Origin: Thermococcus nautili
GTDB taxonomy: Archaea > Methanobacteriota_B > Thermococci > Thermococcales > Thermococcaceae
Assembly: GCF_000585495.1 (NCBI RefSeq)
Contig: NZ_CP007264.1
Location: forward strand, 1,674,001-1,738,000
Direction: 5' to 3'
DNA: 64,000 bases
In this document: positions 53,695-62,563 of the stretch, one piece after another
How positions within the stretch are numbered: the first letter of the stretch is position 1
Layout of the letters: every line of letters begins with the position of its first letter
The notes under the pieces: model-generated
The model's input: only the letters and a program-made list of their open reading frames with translations
What the model was told of the DNA's origin: nothing
The model's database searches: none
Made by a program: the position numbers and the translations under genes

Positions 53695-53957
53695 GTTATA
53701 ACCTCCACCTCTGAGAGAACGTCTTCTCTGTCGGAGGTTCTGATGGGGATTCCCCGTTTTTTAAACTCCTCCATAAGCTCCTCTCTCGTTACCCCGAGGA
53801 CTTCTGCGGCTTTCCCGAGACTTATGATTTCATCAAGATACGCTGAGATTACTATCTCCTTTAAAAGGTCGGGGTCTTTCTTTATAAGGCTGAGGGCTTT
53901 CTCTGGCATTAACTCCGCTACTTTTTCAAACTCTTTAACAATCCACAGGTCCTCCAT
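53685..53957 (-). CDS. UPF0175 antitoxin-like small protein
   Basis: A 90-residue protein of the UPF0175 family, usually the antitoxin partner of DUF3368 PIN toxins. The pattern is EKALSLIKKDPDLLKEIVISAYLDEIISLGKAAEVLGVTREELMEEFKKRGIPIRTSDREDVLSEVEVI: a helix-turn-helix-like LGKAAEVLGVTREELMEEF followed by the toxin-binding tail. Its last codons overlap the toxin start by 10 nt. With the toxin broken, it may be decaying or acting on another toxin. Confidence 0.85.
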   Translation of the reverse strand: MEDLWIVKEFEKVAELMPEKALSLIKKDPDLLKEIVISAYLDEIISLGKAAEVLGVTREELMEEFKKRGIPIRTSDREDVLSEVEVITCL

Positions 53958-54031
53958 TCTCCCACCGATTTAGTTTGACATCGAGGATAACTTAAGCCTT
54001 GCGCAAGAGCTAAAAGTCCCGGGTTGAATCT

Positions 54032-54334
54032 ATGCCCATGCCCAAGTACTTCCGCAAAGGCGTCAAGAGGGAGCACCACTTCCTCAAGGGCCTTGAGAAA
54101 CCTCTCGAGGAGATAGCCTCGATTCCCGGCGTCAAGAAGGTAATCCCGGGCAGGATTTACGCAAGCGATTCCCGGGGATTTGAGATTAAGGTGACGCGGG
54201 AAACGCAGACCGGCCTTAAGCTCGTCGCCAAGAGCGACGGGAGCGTTCAGGAGGTGTTTCTCGTCGTTGACAAGGCCGACCGGGCCAGGGTTCGCGAAGA
54301 GATAAAGCATCTTGCTGATGAGTGGGCGAAATAA
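54032..54334 (+). CDS. DUF2103 protein
   Basis: A 100-residue archaeal protein with the DUF2103 pattern: PKYFRKGVKREHHFLKGLEKPLEEIASIPGVKKVIPGRIYASDSRGFEIKVTRETQTGLKLVAKSDGSVQEVFLVVDKADRARVREEI. Basic N-terminus and compact alpha/beta sequence suggest nucleic-acid contact, but no function is known. A second ATG at 54038 is an equal start candidate. Confidence 0.83.
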   Translation: MPMPKYFRKGVKREHHFLKGLEKPLEEIASIPGVKKVIPGRIYASDSRGFEIKVTRETQTGLKLVAKSDGSVQEVFLVVDKADRARVREEIKHLADEWAK

Positions 54335-54359
54335 TTTTAAGTTCGGTTTTTAACTATTC

Positions 54360-55772
54360 ATGATGGTGAACCTCAAATTTAAAACCCGGTTATCAGCTTA
54401 CGACATTACTGCGGTTCTCATAGCCCTATTCTATTCGCTCGTTATGATTCATCTTAGCCTCCTTAAGTTCAAATACTTCCGCTACACCAGCTTTGACCTT
54501 GGAATCTTTACGCAGTCCTTCGCGGGCTTCCTCCACGGTCGTCCGTGGTTCAACACTGTGGAGTGGCAGGTTCACGGCGTTACCAGCCACTTCGGTGTTC
54601 ACTTCCAGCCGATAATGTACGCCCTTATTCCCCTTTTCAAGCTATTCCCATCCGCGAAGACCTTTCTCGTGGTTCAGAGTCTTGCACTCGGCACGTCAGT
54701 TTTTCTCGCTTACCTCCTCGCCAAGAAGGTTCTGAACGAGAGGCTAGCGCTCGCGCTGACGGGGCTCTACGCCTTCAACTCCTCCCTCATTGGAATCAAC
54801 CTCTTTGAGTTTCACCCCGTTTCCCTCGCGGTTCCGCTCTTCCTTCTCGCGGCAGTTCTCCTCGTTGACGGCAGGGAACGTGAGTTTTTCGCAACCTCGG
54901 CCATCTTGCTCTCAGTGAAGGAAGACACGTTTCTCGGCGTGGCTTCGCTTTCGCTGTGGTGGGCCTTTCGCGATGGCTTTTCCATCGAGGAACTGAAGAA
55001 AAACCGCCGCTTTCTTGTTTTTGCGGCCCTATCCGTGCTCTACGGCGTAATCGTCATCAAGCTTATAATCCCCCACTTCGGGAAGGGCTACATCTACGGT
55101 AGTCTTTACAAACACGTCCATCTAACCGGCAGAAAGCTTGCCTACTTCTTACTCTTTAATCTAAGCTTTGGTCTCCTTCCACTCTTCCTCCCGAGAAACT
55201 GGGCCCTTCTTACCCTTCCTTGGCTTGAGAACCTCCTTGCCTCAAGGGCCAGTCAGTACTCCTTCGGCTTCCATTATCCTTACATGCTCGTCCCGCTTTC
55301 CTTCCTGGGCACAGTCTACGCCCTGAAAGAGCTTGAATTCAGGCATCTCAAAAGGATTCTATCAGTGCTCCTCGTGCTTGGGTTTATAACATCGTGGGCT
55401 ACTATGCCTATCGCGGAGACTCCACCCAAAGAGCCGTTCTCTCTTGTCTACTATTCAATTCTTGAGCCGCTCCCCGGATACAAAACTGCTTGGGAAGTTA
55501 TAGACGTTCTTCTGAAGACAAACCTCTCAATTTACACCCAGCCTGCTTTTTATCCAGCCCTGGCGGTTAAGGAGAATGTCTATGTTTATCCAGCAGGGAT
55601 TAAGCCGGATTTGGTGTTCGTGGACGTGAGGACGTATCACGGGAGGCTCTACCTGAAGAGACTTAGGGAGATGGTGAGGAATAACTACGTTCTCGTTTAT
55701 TCAAAAAATGGAATTGAACTGTACGCAAGGTCGGGTTTAAAGCTCCCGCTTCCCCTCAAAGAACTCAATTAG
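54360..55772 (+). CDS. DUF2079 multi-pass membrane protein
   Basis: A 470-residue membrane protein of the DUF2079 family, which is glycosyltransferase-like (GT-C fold). Marks: YTSFDLGIFTQSFAGFLHGRPWFNTVEW, VTSHFGVHFQPIMYALIPLFKLFPSAKTFLVVQSLALGTS, FHPVSLAVPLFLLAAVLL. The SFDLGIFTQ acidic residue after the first helix is the expected GT-C site. About ten helices. Codon use is more AT-rich than neighbours, suggesting accessory origin. It overlaps the Sfm1-like gene by 36 nt tail to tail. Confidence 0.82.
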   Translation: MMVNLKFKTRLSAYDITAVLIALFYSLVMIHLSLLKFKYFRYTSFDLGIFTQSFAGFLHGRPWFNTVEWQVHGVTSHFGVHFQPIMYALIPLFKLFPSAKTFLVVQSLALGTSVFLAYLLAKKVLNERLALALTGLYAFNSSLIGINLFEFHPVSLAVPLFLLAAVLLVDGREREFFATSAILLSVKEDTFLGVASLSLWWAFRDGFSIEELKKNRRFLVFAALSVLYGVIVIKLIIPHFGKGYIYGSLYKHVHLTGRKLAYFLLFNLSFGLLPLFLPRNWALLTLPWLENLLASRASQYSFGFHYPYMLVPLSFLGTVYALKELEFRHLKRILSVLLVLGFITSWATMPIAETPPKEPFSLVYYSILEPLPGYKTAWEVIDVLLKTNLSIYTQPAFYPALAVKENVYVYPAGIKPDLVFVDVRTYHGRLYLKRLREMVRNNYVLVYSKNGIELYARSGLKLPLPLKELN

Positions 55773-56372
55773 CTCCTCATCGCTTATTTCCTCGTCCGCT
55801 TCGGTGTAGCCGAGCTCCCTCTTCTGCAACTCAATGAGGCCCGGCGTGAGCAAAAGCCTCCCGTCCAGCTTCGGAACCGCGTAGTGGAGCGTTATCTCGC
55901 TGAACTCGTCGAGCCTTATCGTCGGGTTCTCCTCGTACTCAATCTCCTCCAGCCTCTTGCCGTCCGCGATTAGCCTGGCCACTATGCTTGCCCCGTCAAT
56001 CGAGAACTGGGGTTTTCCGATGTGCCTGACCTTAACGCCTTCCATCTTCGACGTTATGAACTCCCTGGTTCTTCCCCTCGGAACGGCATCGCCGAGGATT
56101 CCGCCGACGACTATTATCGTATCATCATTGATGTCCTCCGGCTTCAGCTCTTCCTCGGCCTGGAGGTCGAGGACTATGATTTTTGAGCGGTCAAAGGGGA
56201 ACTTCGTGACACTTTCATCTATGACGCTCCCGAGCTTCGCGAGTTTTTCCCTCTCCTCCGGCAGGACGTTGGTGAAAATCAGCTTATCCTTCCACCACTC
56301 GCTCGCGTGCTTGTACTCCAGCCACAGCCAGTCGCTTATCTCCTCGAGGTGCTCTATGACGAGGTACGGCAT
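55737..56372 (-). CDS. SPOUT methyltransferase, Sfm1 family
   Basis: A 211-residue SPOUT protein resembling yeast Sfm1, an arginine methyltransferase of ribosomal protein uS3: MPYLVIEHLEEISDWLWLEYKHASEWW, DDTIIVVGGILGDAVPRGRTREFI, and VRHIGKPQFSIDGASIVARLIADGKRLEEIEYEENPTIRLDEFSEITLHYAVPKLDGRLLLTPGLIELQKRE. The VGGILGDxPPRxRT block and the later QxSxD...V motif match. Start ATG 56372 with GGTGAGAGC. Whether the archaeal target is protein or RNA is unknown. Confidence 0.85.
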   Translation of the reverse strand: MPYLVIEHLEEISDWLWLEYKHASEWWKDKLIFTNVLPEEREKLAKLGSVIDESVTKFPFDRSKIIVLDLQAEEELKPEDINDDTIIVVGGILGDAVPRGRTREFITSKMEGVKVRHIGKPQFSIDGASIVARLIADGKRLEEIEYEENPTIRLDEFSEITLHYAVPKLDGRLLLTPGLIELQKRELGYTEADEEISDEELIEFFEGKREL

Positions 56373-56428
56373 GCTCTCACCGCCCGGCTTTGGGTTCAAC
56401 TTTTTAAAAGCTCTTCCCAAGTTAGGCC

Positions 56429-57061
56429 ATGTCGTTCAGGGAGAAGTACTCGCGCATTGCCCGGCACTACGAGACCCTTGAGAAACCCCTCGACAGGTTT
56501 TTCTGTCCGCTGAGGAAGAAGGCGGTTTCCTTTGCCGAGGGGAGAACCCTGGAAGTCGGTGTTGGCGTCGGGAAAACGTTGCGCCATTACCCGAAGGACG
56601 TTGAGCTCTGCGCCGTCGATGCCGTTCCCGAGGCCATTGAAATCGCCCGGGAAAAGGCCAGAAGGCTTAACCTGAACGCCTGTTTCGAGGTTGCCGACGT
56701 TGAGAAACTTCCTTTCCCGGATAACAGTTTTGACACCGTTCTGAGCTCCTTCATCTTCTGCACCGTTCCGAACCCCGAGAGGGGAATGAGGGAAATCCTC
56801 CGCGTTTTAAAGCCTGGGGGAAGGGCGATTTTCCTCGAGCACACGAAGAGCGACTCGATTTTGCTCGACTACCTCTTTCTCCTTCCCCTGAAGTTGCCGT
56901 TGAGGCTGCTCCTCGATGACGACCCGCTCAGGGAGACGCATAAACTGGTCTCGAAGCACTTTGAAATCGAGCGCGAGGAGCGCTATTACCGCGGAATCGT
57001 CCGTTTAATCGTCGCGCGGAAGCCCGCTGAGAGTAAAACTTTTAAAGCTCCCTCCCCTTAA
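56429..57061 (+). CDS. Class I SAM-dependent methyltransferase (UbiE-like)
   Basis: A 210-residue methyltransferase: TLEVGVGVGKTLRHYPKDVELCAVDAVPEAIEIAREKARRLNLNACFEVADVEKLPFPDNSFDTVLSSFIFCTVPNPERGMREILRVLKPGGRAIFLEHTKS. Motif I, acidic D of motif II and the LKPGG motif are intact. Substrate unknown; phospholipid or small-molecule methylation is common in this group. Its 3' end holds the tRNA-Gly promoter. Confidence 0.88.
   Translation: MSFREKYSRIARHYETLEKPLDRFFCPLRKKAVSFAEGRTLEVGVGVGKTLRHYPKDVELCAVDAVPEAIEIAREKARRLNLNACFEVADVEKLPFPDNSFDTVLSSFIFCTVPNPERGMREILRVLKPGGRAIFLEHTKSDSILLDYLFLLPLKLPLRLLLDDDPLRETHKLVSKHFEIEREERYYRGIVRLIVARKPAESKTFKAPSP
57037..57047 (+). promoter_or_regulatory. TATA box of tRNA-Gly inside the upstream gene's end
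   Basis: AACTTTTAAAG is 28-38 nt upstream of the tRNA 5' end at 57075, within the last codons of the methyltransferase gene. Confidence 0.55.
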
Positions 57062-57074
57062 GAATAACGGGCGT

Positions 57075-57152
57075 GCGGTGGTAGTCTAGCCTGGTCCAGG
57101 ACACCGGCCTCCCAAGCCGGTGACCCGGGTTCAAATCCCGGCCACCGCACCA
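57075..57152 (+). tRNA. tRNA-Gly (CCC)
   Basis: Acceptor GCGGTGG/CCACCGC, D loop AGCCTGGTCCAG, anticodon stem ACCGGC...GCCGGT with loop CTCCCAA, giving anticodon CCC. T arm CCGGG-TTCAAAT-CCCGG; CCA is encoded (57150-57152). No intron. The structured element copy B starts 2 nt after CCA. Confidence 0.96.
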
Positions 57153-57740
57153 CACAAACTTCGCCTGTGCGAAGTTTGACCAAGGCTCGTAGCTCCTGTT
57201 GGAGGGCTAAATTTCGAGTCATTTCTTATCAACTGGCCCTTTTTGAGTTGGAGAACCTATCGAATTGCTCTTTTACCGTGGGTTTACCTTTAAATCAACG
57301 CCCGAAGGGCGTCAAGGGAGAGTAAACCCCTTTGAGAGGCTTTCTGAGAGAGTTCTCCTTTTGAAAGTGCGATTTATGAGCAAAATCTGCTCTACTTGAG
57401 CCCTCGATCAGGAGCTACTAACTTTTGGTGAAGCTTTTTTCAAAAGCTTCCTGCGCAAGCGCTGGCGGGAGATGAGGTGCCTTTTTAAGAGTGCAGGTTT
57501 TAGAGTGGGTTTCTACTAGAGTTGCTCCTTTTGTGAGTGTTTCTCCCTTTGAAGGCGCCCAAAGGGCGCCGATATGAAGTTGAAACTATCCCCAAGGAGT
57601 TTTGTTGTAGTGTTAAACCTGTATGAACTTGCTTTTTCATTAGTGCTCGACTGTTTTTCTGCTCTTTGGCGAGAAGGGCACTCATTTCGCCAGCCTTTCT
57701 CAAAGGCTGTGGGCAAAGTTTCTTTGGCGAAGCTTGCCTA
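57153..57740 (+). ncRNA. Large hairpin-rich structured element directly 3' of tRNA-Gly (copy B)
   Basis: No gene is seen in this stretch. Elements in order: 10-bp hairpin 57155-57164/57169-57178; long-range stem GTAGCTCCTG (57189-57198) with CAGGAGCTAC (57409-57418); inside it GGAGAAC (57250-57256) with GTTCTCC (57352-57358), GGGTTTAC/GTAAACCC (57280-57287/57322-57329) and hairpin ACGCCC/GGGCGT (57298-57312). Then GAAGCTTTT hairpin (57430-57450), GGCGCCC hairpin (57554-57570), conserved ATTAGTGC and GGCGAGA blocks, and CAGCCTTT hairpin (57691-57709). It is colinear with copy A, and the paired bases differ together. It ends before the promoter of the Xre gene. Confidence 0.72.
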
Positions 57741-57804
57741 AAAACCAGAACGGGGTTTCAGCAATTGCCGAAAGGCTTATAATCTATTACGAGTAGTAAC
57801 GGGC

Positions 57805-58536
57805 ATGCTGGAGAAAGAGAAGGAAGCGCTCGCTAAGAGGATTGCAGGTGAGATAACGCTCTCCTCTGACCCCGGGAAAACAATGAGAAAATGGCGTGAA
57901 ATCTTTGGAATCAGCCAGACCGAGCTTGCTGAATACCTCGGCGTCTCTTCCTCGGTCATCAGCGATTACGAGGGCGGAAGGAGAAAGAGTCCCGGCGCCT
58001 CAACTATAAGGAAGTTTGTGGAAGCCCTTCTTGAAATCGACGAGAGGCGCGGTGGCAACGTCATAAGGGCCTTCAGCAAGACCATCGAAGGGGAGCTCCC
58101 CACGAGTGCGATACTCGACATAAGGGAGTTCGCGGTTCCGGTGAAGATTTCTGACGTCGTTGAGGCCGTCCGCGGCGAGGTTGTGGCGAATCCACACCTC
58201 ATCGAGCGGAGAATCTACGGCTACACCGTCGTTGACAGCATAAGGGCGATACTTGAGATGAGCAGTGAGGAGTTCCTCAAGCTCTACGGCTGGACTACCG
58301 AGAGGGCCCTAGTTTTCACGAAGGTGACCACAGGGAGGAGCCCCATGATAGCCGTCCGCGTCCAGGGGTTGAAGCCGGCCGTCATAGTCCTTCACGGGGT
58401 CAAGAGGCTCGATGAGCTCGCTGTTAAACTGGCCGAGCGCGAAAGGGTTCCCCTGGTAGTTTCGAAGGCATCGAGTGAGATGGAGCTCATAACCAACCTC
58501 AGAAAACTCGTTGAAAAAACGGAGAAGGAACTTTAA
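57805..58536 (+). CDS. Xre-type transcriptional regulator (COG1709)
   Basis: A 243-residue archaeal regulator. N-terminal helix-turn-helix (about 28-75: MRKWREIFGISQTELAEYLGVSSSVISDYEGGRRKSPGASTIRKFVEALLEID), then an archaeal ligand/oligomer domain (VVDSIRAILEMSSEEFLKLYGWTTERALVFTKVTTGRSPMIAVRVQGLKPAVIVLHG). TATA CTTATAATC at 57776-57784 gives a short leader. It may be autoregulated. Convergent with phosphopantothenate synthetase with a 4-nt overlap. Confidence 0.88.
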   Translation: MLEKEKEALAKRIAGEITLSSDPGKTMRKWREIFGISQTELAEYLGVSSSVISDYEGGRRKSPGASTIRKFVEALLEIDERRGGNVIRAFSKTIEGELPTSAILDIREFAVPVKISDVVEAVRGEVVANPHLIERRIYGYTVVDSIRAILEMSSEEFLKLYGWTTERALVFTKVTTGRSPMIAVRVQGLKPAVIVLHGVKRLDELAVKLAERERVPLVVSKASSEMELITNLRKLVEKTEKEL

Positions 58537-59315
58537 AGCTCCTTCCTTCTCCAGATTCCTTCTTCGGCGAGCTCAGTTAGTCTGTTCCTTATGTGCACCA
58601 GAACGTCGCTCAGCGTTTTCCCGTTGTCGTAGGACTCAACTATCTTCTTGAGCTCTTCCCTTGGAAGGTTCTGCATTTCCTTTGCCAGCTCAACCATTCT
58701 CGGGTATGCACGGACTATGTTGTCAACTATCGTTATATCAGCCATCCTCGCGCTCCTTGAGAGGGGGTTCAGGTCAACGGTAACCACGAACTTGCCCATC
58801 TTCACGAGCGCCTCCGTCCTGTCGCCGTCCTCAAGCGGGACGAGAACGACGTCTGCCCTCCAGATGCCGTTTTCGTCAACCTTCCCGCGCTCGTGCTCAA
58901 GGCCCGGAATCCTCTTCGTCGGGTTTATGCCGAGTATCTCCATCTCCGGGTCGTACTTCCGGAGCTCCCGCTCTATGGCTCTAACGCGCTCTTCCGTCCG
59001 GTAGAAGAGGTTTATCTCGAGCTTCGCGCCGAGGGCCTTCGCCAGTTCAATCGTCTCCTTCGGAACGAGCGCCGCGACGTTGCCGTTCACCGAGATTACG
59101 GGCCATTCCGCGAGCAGAAACTTGGCAACCGCTGCCCTCATGGCTCTTTCGGCGGGTTCTATCGTTTTCTCACCGATGAGGTAGTCAAAAGCCTCCCCGC
59201 GCCCGTGGGCGATTAGACCGGCTTTGGCCGTCATTCCCTTCTCCATACCCGCGATAATTTTCTCGCGGTAGTAGAGGCTCCAGTAGCGCGGATGGCTCTT
59301 TGGAATCTTCACCAT
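58533..59315 (-). CDS. 4-phosphopantoate--beta-alanine ligase (archaeal phosphopantothenate synthetase)
   Basis: A 260-residue enzyme of the archaeal CoA pathway, which joins 4-phosphopantoate and beta-alanine with ATP instead of the bacterial PanC/PanK route. Features: IPKSHPRYWSLYYREKIIAGMEKGMTAKAGLIAHGRGEAFDYLIGE, VISVNGNVAALVPKETIELA, INLFYRTEERVRAIEREL, ADVVLVPLEDGDRTEALVKMGKFVVTVDLNPLSRSARMADITIVDNIVRA. Start ATG 59315 with GGTGGTTGGA. It divides CoA synthesis with panE at 16084. Confidence 0.94.
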   Translation of the reverse strand: MVKIPKSHPRYWSLYYREKIIAGMEKGMTAKAGLIAHGRGEAFDYLIGEKTIEPAERAMRAAVAKFLLAEWPVISVNGNVAALVPKETIELAKALGAKLEINLFYRTEERVRAIERELRKYDPEMEILGINPTKRIPGLEHERGKVDENGIWRADVVLVPLEDGDRTEALVKMGKFVVTVDLNPLSRSARMADITIVDNIVRAYPRMVELAKEMQNLPREELKKIVESYDNGKTLSDVLVHIRNRLTELAEEGIWRRKEL

Positions 59316-59412
59316 TCCAACCACCGGAGACTTTTCTCCCCATCCCTAATAAACCTGTCTTAGTGGTCCCCTTCGAAAAAGCAAGCTCGTTCCTTCTTTT
59401 GGCTGAAAAAGG

Positions 59413-59469
59413 GTTCTAAACCTTTGGTTCAAGAAAATCGTATAAACTCAAGGTTCAGAACTTTTGGTG
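59413..59469 (+). promoter_or_regulatory. Two SurR-type sites flanking the promoter of the Nfn-like genes
   Basis: GTT-CTA-AAC-CTTTG-GTT at 59413-59429 is an exact match to the extended SurR site GTTn3AACn5GTT. GTT-CAG-AAC-TTTTG-GTG at 59453-59469 matches except for the last base. The TATA-like GTATAAAC (59440-59447) is between them. SurR is the Thermococcales redox regulator of sulfur response and hydrogenase genes; an upstream site usually activates, one over the start represses. Confidence 0.7.
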
Positions 59470-59503
59470 AACAAAAATGTTCCCGTGAGCGGGGGTGTTC
59501 ATC

Positions 59504-60355
59504 GTGGGATACAAGATTACCGCAAAGGAGGATTTGAGTCCAATTGACTATTTTGTAGAAGTGGAGGCACCGCACGTTGCAAAGGCCTGGAAACCCGGAC
59601 AGTTCGTCGTCTTCATCCTCCACGAGAGGGGAGAGAGAATACCCATGTCTGTCTACAAAGCCGAAGATGGAAAGGTTGGGATGTTTATCAGGAAGCTCGG
59701 AAAGACAAGCCTTCAGCTCTACCACGAGTACAAGCCTGGTGACGAGCTCTGGAGCTTCGTCGGGCCCCTCGGAAAGCCGATTAAGGTCAAGAACTACGGT
59801 AGAGTCGCCTTCGTCTCCGATGCCGTCTGCGGCCACGCCGAGAACCGGGCAACACTTAAAGTCATGCGTGAGGCCGGCAATTACACGATTTCCGTTCAGA
59901 CCTTCGAGGACAGGGAGAAGGTTTACCCAACCCGCTTTTTGGCTAGGGAAGTCGCTGACGAGTACTACCTAACGACCCTTGACGGGTCGGTCGGCATAAA
60001 GGGCCACTACCTCGACGTTGTGCGAGAGCTCATCGAGAAAGACCGGGTTGATGTCATATTCGCGGGAGGAAGTCTAAGAAACCTCGCAAAACTCGCCGAG
60101 CTCACGAGGCCCTACGGAATCCCAACCTACGCAACGGTGAGGCAGATTATGGTGGATGGAACCGGCATGTGCGGTTCGTGCAGGGTTCTATACGACGGGG
60201 AAGTAAAGTTCGCCTGCAGGGACGGGCCGGTCTTTGACGCCCACAAGATTGACTGGGAGGACGCGATAAGGAGAAACTACGAGCGCTTCTCGGAACAGGA
60301 GAGGCTTGCCAAGGAGCGCTATCTTGAATATCTCCGCGCCAAGGGGGTGATTTGA
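59504..60355 (+). CDS. Nfn/SudB-like flavoprotein small subunit, altered dinucleotide site
   Basis: A 283-residue ferredoxin-NADP reductase-like subunit. The FAD part (KPGQFVVFILHERGERIPMSV) and the C-terminal 2Fe-2S site (MVDGTGMCGSCRVLYDGEVKFACRDGP: Asp plus three Cys) are intact. But the usual GGGVGVAEIYP segment after the FAD domain reads VSDAVCGHAENRATLK, so the Gly-rich NAD(P) loop is lost. This fits the third Nfn-type paralogue of Thermococcales rather than NfnI/NfnII. Start is GTG 59504 after GGGGGTG. Directly coupled to the large subunit. Confidence 0.87.
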   Translation: MGYKITAKEDLSPIDYFVEVEAPHVAKAWKPGQFVVFILHERGERIPMSVYKAEDGKVGMFIRKLGKTSLQLYHEYKPGDELWSFVGPLGKPIKVKNYGRVAFVSDAVCGHAENRATLKVMREAGNYTISVQTFEDREKVYPTRFLAREVADEYYLTTLDGSVGIKGHYLDVVRELIEKDRVDVIFAGGSLRNLAKLAELTRPYGIPTYATVRQIMVDGTGMCGSCRVLYDGEVKFACRDGPVFDAHKIDWEDAIRRNYERFSEQERLAKERYLEYLRAKGVI

Positions 60356-61771
<1,416 letters not shown>

Positions 61772-61778
61772 GTTCCCT

Positions 61779-62243
61779 TTACCATTCCCTTTTTCTGGAA
61801 CCCAAGAACAGGCCCTTTCTCAGATAGTCCATGAACTCGCTGTTGAGAAACGTCTTTGTGAACTCAAGGGTCTCCTCCGGCGAGAGCCACTCGACCTCCT
61901 CGGGAACTCCCTCGACCCAGAGGTAGACGAGCTCGTTCTCCTTCCTCGCTATGAGAAGGGTGAAGATTTTAACGCCGAGCTCCTGCGCGAGCTTAACTTC
62001 CCTCCCGACGAGGGACGTGAACTTCCCGAGGGGAGCAACCGCGACGAGGTACTCGGCTTCCTTAATCCTGTCGCTCGTGTCCCTCATGCCGTACTTCGAG
62101 GGCACGAGGATGTTGTTGGAGTTCAGTTTTTCTTCGATAATCTCAACGATTGCCCTCTCGGTTCGGGTGTGGTAGAGGAAGGTGGGCTCCGTCAGGTAAA
62201 CGAAGGGCCCGTAGGTTTTCTTCCTCCTCAAAAAGCCCAGCAT
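61779..62243 (-). CDS. Hypothetical protein
   Basis: A 154-residue protein: basic N-terminus MLGFLRRKKTYGPFVYLTEPTFLYHTRTERAIVEIIEEKLNSNNILVPSKYGMRDTSDRIKEAEYLVAVAPLGKFTSLVGREVKLAQELGVKIFTLLIARKENELVYLWVEGVPEEVEWLSPEETLEF. The middle alternates strands and helices like a Rossmann-type nucleotide-related domain, with a TIR-like feel that I cannot confirm. Convergent with the Nfn large subunit. Its ribosome site GAGGTGG overlaps the D box of a predicted sRNA. Confidence 0.65.
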   Translation of the reverse strand: MLGFLRRKKTYGPFVYLTEPTFLYHTRTERAIVEIIEEKLNSNNILVPSKYGMRDTSDRIKEAEYLVAVAPLGKFTSLVGREVKLAQELGVKIFTLLIARKENELVYLWVEGVPEEVEWLSPEETLEFTKTFLNSEFMDYLRKGLFLGSRKREW

Positions 62244-62248
62244 TGGAC

Positions 62249-62312
62249 CACCTCAGGTGGGGATAATGTCATCATCTTGGCATCAGGAGGGATGACACTC
62301 CTCATCGGTTCG
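62249..62312 (-). ncRNA. Possible box C/D sRNA
   Basis: On the minus strand: box C-like CGATGA (62302-62307), a 15-nt guide, D' CTGA (62283-62286), 7-nt spacer, C' ATGATGA (62269-62275), 12-nt guide CATTATCCCCAC, D CTGA (62253-62256). ACC and GGT outside can close the stem. Box C has one deviation. The D guide would pair with GTGGGGATAATG and point to its fifth base. It overlaps the leader of the gene at 61779-62243, so it could be chance or a processed leader. Confidence 0.45.
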
Positions 62313-62563
62313 CAACCTAAATCTTCCCTCTCAAGCCTCCTTTCGGCCAAAGGAGTATTTTCAGCGGAGCGGGCGTCATCGGTTAAAGAGGCCCTGTCAT
62401 CCAACCCCGTGAGAGTTGTGAAGGAAAATAGTGTTAATTAAGCTTTTGTTTTTGAATGGGTAAGGTTCCCACCTCATGACAACTGGATGGGGGAATCCTC
62501 GTGAAAATCTCGTAATCCGATGGTGCTTTAAACTCTTATTCAACATCCCGTGGGGGAGAAAAC
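62313..62563. other. Gene-free stretch with a possible coding remnant
   Basis: About 250 bp without a convincing gene. On the plus strand an open frame ending at 62441 reads like protein (GGMTLLIGSQPKSSLSSLLSAKG...ALSSNPVRVV) but has no proper start or ribosome site. It could be the decayed end of a lost gene. The rest is AT-rich leader of the DUF3800 gene; GTTAATTAAGC near 62435 may be a promoter. Confidence 0.4.

Noticed and set aside
62169-62441. Open reading frame of 90 codons on the plus strand as a gene
   Set aside because: Its start lies inside the opposite gene, no ribosome site is seen, and only the second half looks protein-like; kept only as a possible remnant.
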